Source of the DNA: Prinia subflava
Lineage: Eukaryota > Chordata > Aves > Passeriformes > Cisticolidae
DNA length: 64,000 bases
Reading direction: 5' to 3'
Assembly (NCBI RefSeq): GCF_021018805.1
Contig: NC_086259.1
Location: forward strand, 9,972,501 to 10,036,500
Position numbers and translations under genes: made by a program. The notes beneath the pieces are model-generated. The model searched no databases and was not told where the DNA came from. It saw nothing but the letters and a program-made list of their open reading frames with translations. Below, one piece after another: positions 24,899 through 35,860 of the stretch (positions are counted from its first letter, which is position 1; every line of letters starts with the position of its first letter).

Positions 24899-24980
24899 AA
24901 AATATTAAAAAAACCAACAAACAAACAATAACAACAAAAAACTCCACCACCACACCACAAACAACAACAAAAGAACCCAG
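24899..24980. repeat. A/C-rich low-complexity tract
   Basis: The plus strand is mostly A and C with AAC, AAAC and ACC units (for example AACAAACAAACAATAACAAC). It has the same type and strand as the tracts at 9094 and 14060. It directly precedes a GC-rich patch. Confidence 0.7.
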
Positions 24981-25400
24981 TGGAAACCATTGGTGGTAAC
25001 AAGAGAGGAGCAGGACCCCAGCAGGGCTGTGGACAAGGCAGCCAGCACAGGTAGGGAGGCCAGGGCACTGTCAGTGTCCAGCTGGGCTTCCAACACTCCC
25101 AGCAGCTCCCTGTGGGCCCCGTCTGAGCTCAGCAGAACAAATTCACCCAAAACCACCCCAAGGAAACAAAGCCATGTCACCAGCACAGCCAGGCTGTGCT
25201 TGAAGGCAAAGCAGCTGCTTTGTAGAGCCAAAGTTCTGAGCTTTCCTAGACCCCTCTGAGCCTTGCCCAGAGCTCCTGGGCTGAGCTGGCTCCCCTCTGG
25301 CTCAGCCTCACACTGTCCCAGGAACTCTGGCACTCAGTGCAGACCTCAGCAGGACCCCAGGCTCAGTCCCATGGCCTGCACAGTTGGAGAATTTCACTGT
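24981..25400. other. GC-rich patch with 142-codon minus frame
   Basis: GC-rich sequence with CAGCCAGCACAGG- and CTCCCTGTGGGCC-type words. A minus frame (25333-24905) of 142 codons is strongly hydrophobic, but its last 30 codons are translated from the A/C tract. An 89-codon plus frame (24990-25259) opens in the same place. I recognise no domain and do not call a gene. A decayed retroelement or an unassigned GC patch are both possible. Confidence 0.35.
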
Positions 25401-26770
25401 TTTGCTGTCACTGAGACCCATCACCAAATCAAGAGAAAAGTGACTTTGGAGTTCCCTGTTCTGTGCCTTTGTGAGCACTTGAGACCCAAAAAGTTGATGT
25501 GTTATATTTGGAGTGGTACCAAGGATACTGAGGGGATGGTTTTGGTAGCATCATGACATTGCAAAAGACTGTGGTTAGGGAAGACTCAGAAAAAGGCAAA
25601 ACTCAGCTGATTAACAGGGCTACCCCTTTACCCAATGCCCTTCAAAGGTGTCACCAGAGACAAACACTGACAGGAAGTGATCAGGACTCTGGAGGTCTGC
25701 TCAAGAGGGGAAATCACAAAGGGACATCATCTGATTTGCAATCTGAAACCACAGCAGATTTACATTGCAGGAGCAGAGGCTGTCTTGGCTACTGCCTCCC
25801 CATGTGAATGGACATTTTCACAAAGGCAGTTCTTTCATGTTTTGAAATTCATCTGGAAAAACTTGGATTCCTTAGACATTTTGCTCCACACTGCTTTTTC
25901 CCATGCTGTTCCTCATTTCCAAGTAGTTCCTACTATTATTATTTTAAACCTTTCTCAGTATTGCTTTTGCTTTAATATTTTAATACTGCATGCATTTAAT
26001 ATCAGCCATCCTTAAGGGACTTTTCTTCTCCTGCACTGTTTTTCTTGACATTGTTATCATTACTGTAAGCGCTGCTTTGAATAATCAAATGGTGGCCTTA
26101 GACACTGAAAGAAGAAAGGTCAGATACTGTATATGACATATGATTTGCACATCCTTGAAAGGGAAATGAGTCATCTACATAATACAAACAATAACTCAGT
26201 TGCATATGACTGAGATGCTAAAGATAAGATATGTTTATAAATGAATAAACTTCCTGATTATAGTGACATATTATGGTGATTTTTTTTAAAAAAATAGGAC
26301 TGTTTTGTGTAGCAACTTTTCTCTTAAAAATAATGCTGAATACTGAAACTCAATATCCATATGATTCATAGCACAATGCATTTTTATTTTGTAGACTCTT
26401 AAGCAGAAAAGCATCAGTGGCTTGTTGCTAACAGCTGAACCTCTCAGAAACACAAAGTTGCTTTAAATACGGAATAAAGCACTCTGCTTCCAAGTATTAC
26501 TAAGTGGATATCATGAGTTCAGCACTCCTGTTTTGGCGTGGGACGCCCCAAAAATGACACTGTGTTTTAAAAGAGTTGGTAAAAGCAAAGAACTAGAAAT
26601 GAGCCTTATCAAACCAAGAACAAGAATATATTTTTTTTCATTTCCAGCTCTTCCCATGTCATCCAGTAGTGTGAAGAGACCCTCCAAGTAAATATCCTTT
26701 TAGCCAACCAGATAAGGAATTAAATGCAGAAGTCAATCTTCTCAACCCTAAAGCAGTGAGCAAACACTGT
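25401..26770. other. Unique non-coding sequence
   Basis: Overlapping plus frames of 84 to 112 codons (25553-25807 and 25677-26015) have no recognisable motif. The rest is AT-rich, with T and A runs around 26280-26295. No RNA gene or repeat family is supported. Confidence 0.4.
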
Positions 26771-26876
26771 CATTGTGCCTCTCCTCCACCTGTCAACCCT
26801 GCTGGAAGATGATGCAGTGCAGGGACAGAGCCTGCCCAGGGCTGGCAGTGTCTGAGCTGAGCGAGCTGGCAGGGCC

Positions 26877-27390
26877 AGCTCCCTGTCCCAGCCCCAGTTC
26901 CTTGTCCCAGCCCCAGTTCCCTGTCCCACCCCAGTTCCTTGTCCCAGCCCCAGTTCCCTGTCCCACCCCAGTTCCCTGTCCCAGCCCCAGTTCCCTGTCC
27001 CACCCCAGTTCCCTGTCCCAGCCCCAGCTCCCTGTCCCAGCCCCAGTTCCCTGTCCCAGCCCCAGCTCCCTGTCCCAGCCCCAGTTCTCTGTCCCAGCCC
27101 CAGCTCCCTGTCCCAGCCCCAGCTCCCTGTCCCAGCCCCAGTTCTCTGTCCCAGCCCCAGCTCCCTGTCCCAGCCCCAGCTCCCTGTCCCAGCCCCAGTT
27201 CCCTGTCCCAGCCCCAGCTCCCTGTCCCAGCCCCAGTTCTCTGTCCCAGCCCCAGCTCCCTGTCCCAGCCCCAGTTCCCTGTTCCAGCCCCAGTTCTCTG
27301 TCCCAGCCCCAGCTCCCTGTCCCAGCCCCAGTTCCCTGTCCCAGCCCCAGTTCCCTGTCCCAGCCCCAGCTCCCTGTCCCAGCCCCAGCT
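26877..27390. repeat. GC-rich 19-bp minisatellite, 27 units
   Basis: The unit on the plus strand is AGYTCCCTGTCCCAGCCCC. Reading unit by unit gives 27 complete copies plus a final AGCT: 24 of 19 bp and three of 18 bp (units 3, 5 and 7, each missing one G), which sum exactly to the array length. Variants are AGTT or AGCT at the start, CCTTG in units 2 and 4, TCTCTG in units 12, 15, 20 and 23, and GTTCC in unit 22. The unit contains no stop codon and 19 is not a multiple of 3, so all frames stay open and repeat every 57 bp as 19 residues. The minus strand carries GGGG-CT-GGG-ACA-GGG in nearly every unit, a G-quadruplex pattern. The flanks (26820-26876 and 27391-27480) are GC-rich unique sequence. 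Confidence 0.97.
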
Positions 27391-27999
27391 TGTGTGAGCC
27401 CTGTTCCTGTTCTGCAGAGCTCTGTCTCCTGCACCAGGGCTTGCCCACACAGGTTCCAGCAGATATCCCCAACTCAGCTGTGACAGAGGAGCTTCCAAAA
27501 CGAGAAAAATATTGAGAAGAAGACAGCCTCCCTTCCTGCTTTGCAATGCGTTTGGTGATCGCTTTGGCTCGCTTCCACACTGCACAGCAGTGGAGAGCAT
27601 TTGATCTTTGCCTAGGATACCTCACAGCCTTCCCCAGATGAAAAGTTCAACTCAGCTAGGTGATTAGGAGTCCAGTTTGAAAGCACAGCAGGATAAAGAG
27701 CTCAGATTAAAATCAAATATTCCAAACACCACAGCTCTGAGAGGGCTGAAGTTGAAATTAAACATTGGAGTCAGCACAATACAAGAAATTCACAACCAAC
27801 TGGTGTATATCTTGCATAATAAAAGTTTAACCACATATGTTCTTAATATACAGGGTAGAGACCCAAATATGACCTGGATAAATCCACTGTAATATGAACC
27901 AAAACCTTTGTTGCACACCTTCAGCTTCATACTCTACAAAGCTGAATCTTTGGAGTGCAGTGAGCTGAGCCTCAACAACAAATATCTCAATTTATCTGG
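27391..27999. other. Minisatellite flank and unique sequence
   Basis: GC-rich to about 27480, then ordinary sequence. Frames reading out of the repeat end here on both strands. A 71-codon plus frame (27677-27892) has no recognisable motif. Confidence 0.4.
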
Positions 28000-28760
28000 C
28001 TAGTTGTTTACAAACAACTGATAATTATTTATGCTATCAATGCTGCTGTAATGTATTTTATCAGTTGCTGCATTTTTTTTTCATTTTGTATGGTCTTTCA
28101 ACTGTCATAAACCAGTACAACCATCTGTCAACATGAAATAATTAATAATTATTATGTGAGTGACTGATTTACTCTGAAGAACATGAAAGGCCATGAAACC
28201 TGGAGTTTCCTGGTCTGCATAGTGTGCACAAAGGAAATGAGCATAAGCAATCACTGTCAGCTGTTCTTGTAAGTAAGAATTGAATCATTTATCTGTCTGC
28301 ATGTATACATTATCATCATCTCCCACTCTGAGGTAAGCCCTAATAGCACTTTATGGTACAAAAATAGGTTGTTGCAAATATTTCATAAAAAATACTACTC
28401 ATTCTTTTTAAGGAGAATAGTTGGTCGTGGACATATTAAGCCTAAAGTGGGAAATTAAAAATTTTTATTCTTTGGCTCTATGACACATTTAGGTTTCGTC
28501 TGCACTAATTAAAACACAGCTGAACACTAGATCTAATTCAAATTGATAATGCACAGTACAGTAATAATAATTTAAATGTTTCTTTTGTTCTTTTCCTTTC
28601 TTTTGTTCTCCACTTTTTATTTTTTGTCTAGTATTAAACACCTGCAAATACCTTCCACTGTTTTAATACTTCAACTATTTTAGGTTATTTTCCATCAGAA
28701 TGCTGAATTTATACCATAAACTTAATTTGTACCCATAAAATAATTTAAATCAATTGTATG
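28000..28760. promoter_or_regulatory. Enhancer-like block
   Basis: The sequence has many homeodomain and forkhead-like words (TGTTTACAAAC, ATAATTAATAATTATT, TTATCAG) and almost no simple repeats apart from a short T run near 28075. The texture suggests conserved non-coding DNA; conservation itself is not visible here. Confidence 0.25.
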
Positions 28761-29380
28761 AGAGTGTCTTGCTCTAAGTTTACAGAAAAAACTGCTTTTG
28801 ATGTAAATGGAGACAGAGCATACACTTGTGGCAGTCACAACTGAATTTTTCATTCCACTTCAGCAGAACTCCAAAAATCAAGGTAAAACCTGAAAGCTTT
28901 TTTGAGCAATGACATAACTCAAGATAAAATTTCTGATATATTTTCTGTGTGAGCAAGAAAACCTGCTAGTAGGCAGCAAAGCAGTGTAGAGAAATATTTA
29001 CAGGCTGTCATTATTGTAACACCTAAGGCTGTATGAATAATCAATTGTTTTAAATAGAGGCTAAGCCACTTTCTGAAAAATTAAAAGACAATTTTCCTTT
29101 TCTCCTTGGGGAAATAAATTATATTTAAATATACTTAATTATAAATAAATAATAATTATATATTAAATAGAATATAATTAAGCATAAAGATAGCTAAATG
29201 TGGTAGAATGATTTATAAATACGTGTTTTTACATAGAATAAAGTTACACTTGCAAAGAAGTTCATTTTGATCAGGATGTTTTTATCTTGGGAAGCTCAGG
29301 CCTTTTGTTCAAATGAAGTATCTTTGAATGTGACCACCTATGACAAGGTTTGTATGATGTGGGAATCTGTGAAATTCCTG
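28761..29380. other. AT-rich unique sequence
   Basis: No gene is supported. A very AT-rich stretch (29110-29180) is built of TAAATA and ATAATTA words without a fixed repeat unit. Confidence 0.45.
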
Positions 29381-29680
29381 TAGGCTGGAAGACACAGGAG
29401 ATCCTTTCTAAAACTGCATCCAGTGCTCCCAAGAGACAGCATGGATGTCTCCTGGATCGATATTCCAGTGCCTGCAGTGCCTGTCTGACTCGCCCAGAGA
29501 GCCCCAACTGGGGCCAGCGTGGGGACTGGGAGAGTCTGAGAGCACAACTGGGAGTGTCGGCAGGTAAAGCCCTCCAGAGCAACAAATTCAAACTGACTCC
29601 AGAGAAATTTCTCTTTCAGAGTTAAACCGGAGTGTGGGCAAACTTCTCAATTCTTTCCCGAATTGATTATTCCACAACCT
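29381..29680. other. GC-rich patch with small hairpin
   Basis: Moderately GC-rich, with overlapping frames on both strands (29271-29591 and 29338-29547 minus; 29350-29625 plus), hence not called coding. A perfect 7-bp stem, TCAATTC and GAATTGA with a six-base loop, lies at 29647-29666. Confidence 0.35.
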
Positions 29681-29739
29681 GGCTGTTTGTTGTACAGGTA
29701 CAGCTTGAGAGGGTAAAAATGTATGAAAAAGCCACACCC

Positions 29740-29960
29740 AGTGCAAAAGGCAGGTGCAGGACACTTGCACTGAGTATTCCTTTAGCCAGGCTCCCCTCCT
29801 GGCTGGCAGTGGGCACCCAGCACCCCCTGCCTCTGCTCCTCCCTGCTGCTGGCACAGCTCCAGGGCTGCTGGCACAGCTCCAGGGCTGCTGGCACAGCTC
29901 CAGGGCTGCTGGACATCCTGTCCTGGAGCCAAGCTCTGCCCTGCTCCATCTCCGCACATC
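29740..29960. other. GC-rich patch hosting a small tandem repeat
   Basis: Clearly GC-rich sequence surrounding the 20-bp repeat at 29843-29912. Frames of 85 to 159 codons open on both strands because of low stop density; the longest (29632-30111 plus, 159 codons) runs through the repeat and then into AT-rich sequence and has no recognisable domain. Confidence 0.4.
29843..29912. repeat. 20-bp tandem repeat, three exact copies
   Basis: GGCACAGCTCCAGGGCTGCT is repeated three times without a mismatch (29851-29910). A partial copy, CTGCTGCT, precedes it and GG follows. Identity of all copies suggests recent duplication. In the three-frame ORFs crossing it, it appears as short Ala/Leu/Gln-rich repeats, which should not be read as protein. 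Confidence 0.95.
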
Positions 29961-32900
29961 TCTGCAATCTCCAGAGCTGAGAAAACTCATGAGCTGCTTG
30001 AAGAGTTCTGAACTTTTTATCATGTTTCACTCTTTCTCCATTCCTTGGACTATATTTGACTTTAAAAACTTTCTCCATCATTTAAAATTGAATTTATGGG
30101 TATTTAATTGAGAAAAGTAACTTTAAACCCTTGACATCACTGGGGAAGAAACAGAGCATACACCCAAGCAGCCTTATTCCCAGACTGCTTTCTGGTACTT
30201 ATTCCAATAGAATGCTAATAATTATGTTAAAAAGCTAATTTAAGAAATCCAATTTTTGGAAAATGGGTTTTCAAAGGGCACATTTAACAACTAGAGAAAG
30301 TTCGATCTGATTTCCCTATTAGAAGAGGAAGGAAAATCCAATTTTAATCTATTTTTGTTCCCTTAAAAAGATGATATATAGAAGTGACTTTGAAAATCAT
30401 CCTTTCAAAGCAGAACCGAGTATAAGCATGTGCTAACTTGCAAAGCGCAATTAAACTGTTCCGATAATTCTGCCTGAAAAAATTAGCAGCAGTATTAAGA
30501 AGGCAAGTTGTTTTCAAAATATCCATGGCAGAAATGCTTCTGTGTTAAGCTGGTATTGATTCTGAAACAATCTTACACATGATAAATGAGAGCACATTTA
30601 GGAGAGGATTCAGTCATAAGAGCTCACAAATCAATCAGCTTGTCAACAGGCAGACCAAATTCAATTTTTATTCTTAGTAAACTCTTATTTGGTGGTAGGC
30701 CATTGTTTACTTTGAAATTGCTTTACAAAGGAATGGGGGAGGAGGGGAAACATGGGAAAGACAAGCTTTCATCAACATATTAGAAGTTGGTATTTCATTT
30801 AGGGCTGGGACAGGAAAAATCTAATTGTGCCTTGGATAACACACATCTTTTATCTCCTTCTGGGTGATCATAAACATTTGCTCATGTAATGCCCTTTATC
30901 TGCAGCAGCATCTCATGATAGTCCTTGTACAGCAAGACATGGCATCACTAATTTGTGACAGAGCACATGCAATTGGCATGTCATATTCTACTTGATGTAC
31001 ACAGGAGCTGCTGCATCTCTTGCCAAGTCATGCTATATTTCTGACAAGCAGTTTTTATTGTGCTCTGATAGCTCAAAATTGAGTTGGAGTAAAATGACAT
31101 GACAAGAACAAAAACTGAAAAATTGCCATGAACCTATTCCCCAGAATTCCCATTCTTCTGGTCCTGAGAAACTCAACAGTAACCTATCTGGAACTTGAAA
31201 GGTTATTGGAACACCTCTCATTCAAATGAAGAAGCTATACAATTTCTTAGTGGCTTTGCACTGAAATGACTGCTTGATTTCTGAAATGTCAGTATTTCAG
31301 TCTAGAGTCCAACCTGAGAGCTACCAGCAATCCGTGTGGTTGTGGAGGGATATCCTCTGTAGGAGGCTGCTCAGGCTCCTCCCTCTTGCCAGCCTAAGGG
31401 GGACTGATTTTGTGGAAGAATGTAGCCTAAACAAAAAGCCAAAGTCAGTTTCTGAGCCTTACATGCAAAATTCCCTTAGCAGGAGCAACACTCCAAGGTG
31501 AGTGTTATTACACCAAAGCATCACAGAGAGCTGCACTGCAGGAACAAGAACAGATATTCTGACTCATGGGTGATCTGGACATCTTTGGAGATTTCTCTTT
31601 CAGGATTAACTTTTGGAGAGCAGAAATCAGAATATGAACTATTCCTATTACTCTCTCCCTCTTCATTACAATGAAAATGAGAAGTTGGAGACAAAGGTTT
31701 TATGAACATAGAACAGATTTCATTGGTGTTTTCTTCTCTACACACAAGTTTATTTTCTGTCACAATTCTTCTCCATATTACCTCCTTTACCTTCAGGTAA
31801 ATATAATAAGAGACATCTATCTAGCACCACTGCTGGATTTTCCTCACCCTTTTGGTTGATGAAACAAGAAATCCACCAGGGCCATGTATTTCTGGAAAAT
31901 ACATGCCTATTTGATTTTTTTTTTTCATTTAGTCAATATTAATTGTGTTCCTGTAAACAATATTTCTGAAGATGCTTATGGAAGAGAACTTTGCATGGAT
32001 TTAGCACATATTGTCAAAGAGATGTCATACAGAATTGACATTTGGAGCCTAGATCTATCCAACGAGGGATCTTTTCTGCAGTAAATTAATTGGTTTTATC
32101 ATAGACACTCATCAGAACCACAAATCTCATGCGATAAGTTTTAGTTTTTATTCAACAGGGAGCCAGACTTGGGCAAATTCAGTAGAATTGCTTTGGTTCC
32201 TTAATCTTGTTTGTTTCTGTTGTACTATAACCAAATAAAAGACTAAAATAAAACCCCAAATATGAACATCTCTAAATACTGCAGTCAGAATTTGTAACAG
32301 CATGTGAATTTCATGGCTGGGCTTTTAAAGTTGCATCTAGCTGACCCTAAACTCCAGCTCCAAACACTCAAAACCTAATAGTTTCCAAAATCCTAGTCAC
32401 AACTGGAAACTTAAGGATAGTAATTTATGGGCTTAAACATGTGTCTTGTATGAAAAACATCAAGACTGTGCAGAATATAGAGGATAACTCAGCCAGTCTG
32501 ACCTCTCTGCAGAAAGAAGACGTACAAGGAAAAGCAATATAGCAGATTATGTATTTTAAGTCTGTGAGGGTCCCATATTTCAATGATTACTGTGATGTCT
32601 AACATCTGAAGGTGAGTGAATCTTAAAAGGCTCTTCTCATCAGCCTGAGAAAACTTGTCTTACAGACACTTCCAAGATAACAACTATGAGATGATTAAAC
32701 ATCTTCCAACAAGTTCAACTCCTCCTCCATTCTCCTGTCTCTTAAAACAATCAAACTTACAGAAACCCCTAACAAACAAAAGCATTTGGAGGAAATATTG
32801 TGTTCTGCTTCTTGTGGTGTAAAGGAAGAAGACAAGAGTATCTTGTTTCACTGTTGTGTTTTAATGAGAAAAACTACCCCCTTGCTTTTTATCCTTCAAT

Positions 32901-35029
32901 TCAGAGCACATGAGAGGCACACTGGAACCCAATAATACTTCCTTGAATGACCAGTAAAAACCTGTTAGCTCCATTCATTTTAAAATAATAAAAATTACCA
33001 GACTCTCATGTCAACCTGAGCAATCTGTTAAATGCAGGTACTGGTAAATGACACTACTTGAATAATAATTAATTCCTACATGACTTGGCAGTATGTATTC
33101 AACTAATATCAGACATGGAGGTATTTGTTGAGTTTTATTGGATTTTAAGCACAGGTAATTTGTTTTCATTTCCTTCTTTATCATAGATACTTTTCTCATT
33201 TTTACCATATAAAATCAGAGTATCATATTCTCTGTTGAAAGCAATATTAAATTACTTTTAGGAAACAAAGAATATTATATATGTTTTTTCTGATCTGCTT
33301 TTAACCAGAATAAAGCTGCACATCTGGTATATTTTAGTTTTGGGATATGGAATATCTCTGTCTTTCCCAAACATTGTCTACTGTAAACCAAACTGAACAA
33401 CTTTCGGAAGTGTTCCTTTTTCACTGAAATTTGAACTCTATGGAGAATGCTTGGCATATGGATTAAAAATGGATGTGAAAAACCAGTCGTGATTGGAACA
33501 AAGGGATTTTTTTTAGACCACAGGAATGGATATAAACTTGAAGGTGCAATCCATCCTAGCTTCAGTTATTAGGATATATAATTCAGAAATCAGGACTGGA
33601 TCTAAGCCAAAGGTGATAAATGAAGACAGCATACTTATAAATGATGGCATTCAGGAAGGAGAAGTACATAGGGGTGTTTTTATGGATTCTAAGTGCATTT
33701 TTATACAGGAATCAAATTTACAGTGCCAGGATACATATTTCAAATGAAACTGAAGTTGTACTATTTATTTCTGCACTGAGTCAGAAGTACAGAAAAGCCA
33801 AGCAAAAGGGTGGTCCTTTCTGTTGTGTTTCTTCATAAAAACCAAGTGTCTGTGTTTAAATGCAAGTAATGCAGGCTTAAGGTTATGTTAATTCCTAGCC
33901 TGATGCAAAATGAACACCCTATGCTGTACAATTACAATATAACTCCCAGGGTTTTATTACAGAGTAACAGAGCACTTCCTGAATAAAATTAATCAGTAAG
34001 AGTGGAATCCTTTCCCAAAGGACTAAATTCAAACCATCACTGTTCACTTTTATCTAAGTTCTGTGCTTGAAAAAAAAAAGAAAATAGCTTAGCCAACTCT
34101 TCAGCTGCACTTTTTTTTATCTGTAGCTCTCACTGAATGAAGGAAAATATGATTACACAATAAAAAGATCAGATCTCTTTTTTTATGTATTTGAGATAAC
34201 AACAACAACAACAACAAATCTCCAGCCTGCCCTGTGGAACTAGAAAGCCAAGGTAAAGCAGCACAGGCATGGAAACTGCTTTGGCATTGAGAATCCAAAG
34301 TCCCATAGAAACACTGAACGAACCTCAAAACTCCAAGGCTAAACTGAATTGTTCATCTGCTCCCCCTGAGCCAATACTGAGAGGAATATAAACTGAGAAA
34401 AGCAATTTTCTTTCCTTCATGGATCCTTTTAAACTGTGGCAGAAGCAATGGAGGTCAAGCACGGCCTCATTTTATGGACTGCTGTTCAACGATAGGCTCA
34501 ACAAAGTGGAAAATATGCACTGATTAGAGCTGGAGAAAACCAGCCTTTAACTTGGATTGGACAGCATCTTCCCTTCCTCCTCATTCATTTTATGATGCAT
34601 GCCTTCTATTGCAAACTACTATAAAAAGCTTCCTGAAATTCTTGGCACTGCCACAGATCTGATTCCACAGTGGCTTCCAGTGATTAACAGAATGCTAGAA
34701 AGTGCAAGACAAACAAAGATCAGGTGAATGGGGAAAAGAAACGAGAGTGCCATAAAAAGTGCACATAAAGTACATTCCGCCAACAGAGCCAATACTTATA
34801 AAAGGAGTGGAGGTTTTGAAAGTCAATCCCTCCCATTCTGAGCAGAAACCAGATGAATTTGTAAAGGTTGCATTTTCTGTGTCTATGAATATATTTTTTT
34901 TAAAAAAATCAGAACTGTAGCTTAACTGGCAGAGAGAGAGCAACAAACACTAAAATTCATTTGTTTCACTGAAATCTCAGTCTGTATCTGAACTCTTTCA
35001 TTGACCAATAGTAAACTCGATCATCTGCA
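29961..35029. other. AT-rich unique non-coding sequence
   Basis: About 5 kb with no supported gene. Frames are 60 to 83 codons. One 48-codon open segment between an acceptor-like and a donor-like site (31933-32080) is discussed in findings. An (AAC)n microsatellite lies at 34198-34217. Long T runs occur near 31910-31925 and A runs near 34070. Confidence 0.45.
34198..34217. repeat. (AAC)6 microsatellite
   Basis: Six perfect AAC units followed by AA on the plus strand. It is short. It lies in the same A/C-on-plus orientation as the longer low-complexity tracts of the window. Confidence 0.9.
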
Positions 35030-35860
35030 AATAAATTATTAAAATGCTAACTATAAGGTTGTACATTATAAATCCTGACTATATTATAATTTTTGTTCCT
35101 GCAAGCAGCTCCTTAAAATGCATATTTAACTAATTTATCCTACACTTTGTGCCCCTGTGGCCCTGGAAGGTAAAGCAACATCGCTCATAAGAAATATTAA
35201 CATTGCCTGTTTATCAAGGCATCCGTGAAATACAAAAGCAATAAAAGTGCTAGTGTGCACACTCATTTACTATTGAAATATCACAAAAATTATTCAGTGT
35301 CAGAAATCTAATTTTGTTTGATATTTCTATATATTTTAGCAGTTAATTTTTTCAGCATTACTGAATTAATATGCTTTGAATACCCCTGTAGCTACAGTGG
35401 AAAAATGGACCCACGCACTTATTTAGTGCTGCTACCCAAATCCATTAGACAAATTTTCTTTACAGCAAAGCATTGATGAATGAAATGTCCCATGTTAATG
35501 TAAGAATAATCAATTTAGAATGCTTATGACAATTAACAAAGCTAGAGATAAGCCTTGAAAGCACCATGCTTTGTCAGCCCTGATTTGGATTAAACTTGTA
35601 CTAATAGGATCATTTTTCTTCCAAAAGGTACTCTTTTTAGGCAGACCTATCAATTAATATGAATTATACATGTATAAAAGAACTTATGTCATTAATTAGA
35701 CAAATTAATTTTTATGATGCAGTGAATAGACTAACACCAGATTATATGAGATATCATTCTCCTAATTCATACGTATTTGGAATGAATGAATAGTTTACAT
35801 TTGCATGGTTATTACAGAATCAATCATTATTAATCAGTGACACCATATTAGATAGTTTAA
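35030..35860. promoter_or_regulatory. Enhancer-like block (strongest by texture)
   Basis: More than 800 bp with no simple repeat. It is dense in homeodomain palindromes and paired sites such as TTAATTAGACAAATTAAT (35693-35710), plus ATTAACAAAG, TTTATCAAGG and AATTCATACGT words. Of all segments in the window this one most resembles deeply conserved developmental enhancer DNA. This is pattern recognition, not a conservation measurement. Confidence 0.35.

Noticed and set aside
24905..25333. 142-codon hydrophobic minus frame as a membrane protein
   Set aside because: Its C-terminal hydrophobic run comes from the A/C tract, a plus frame overlaps it, and no family is recognisable.
26720..27625. 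301-, 276- and 213-codon minus frames and 236-codon plus frame
   Set aside because: All are translations of one stop-free 19-bp tandem repeat; frames on both strands are open together and no unique domain flanks the repeat.
29632..30111. 159-codon plus frame as a gene
   Set aside because: It runs from a GC patch through a 20-bp tandem repeat into AT-rich sequence, with four opposing frames open on the minus strand.
31671..31932. Splice pairing of the donor-like CAG/GTAAAT at 31796/31797 with the acceptor at 31932
   Set aside because: The open frame upstream ends in phase 0 while the downstream open frame needs phase 1, and the implied intron is only 136 bp.
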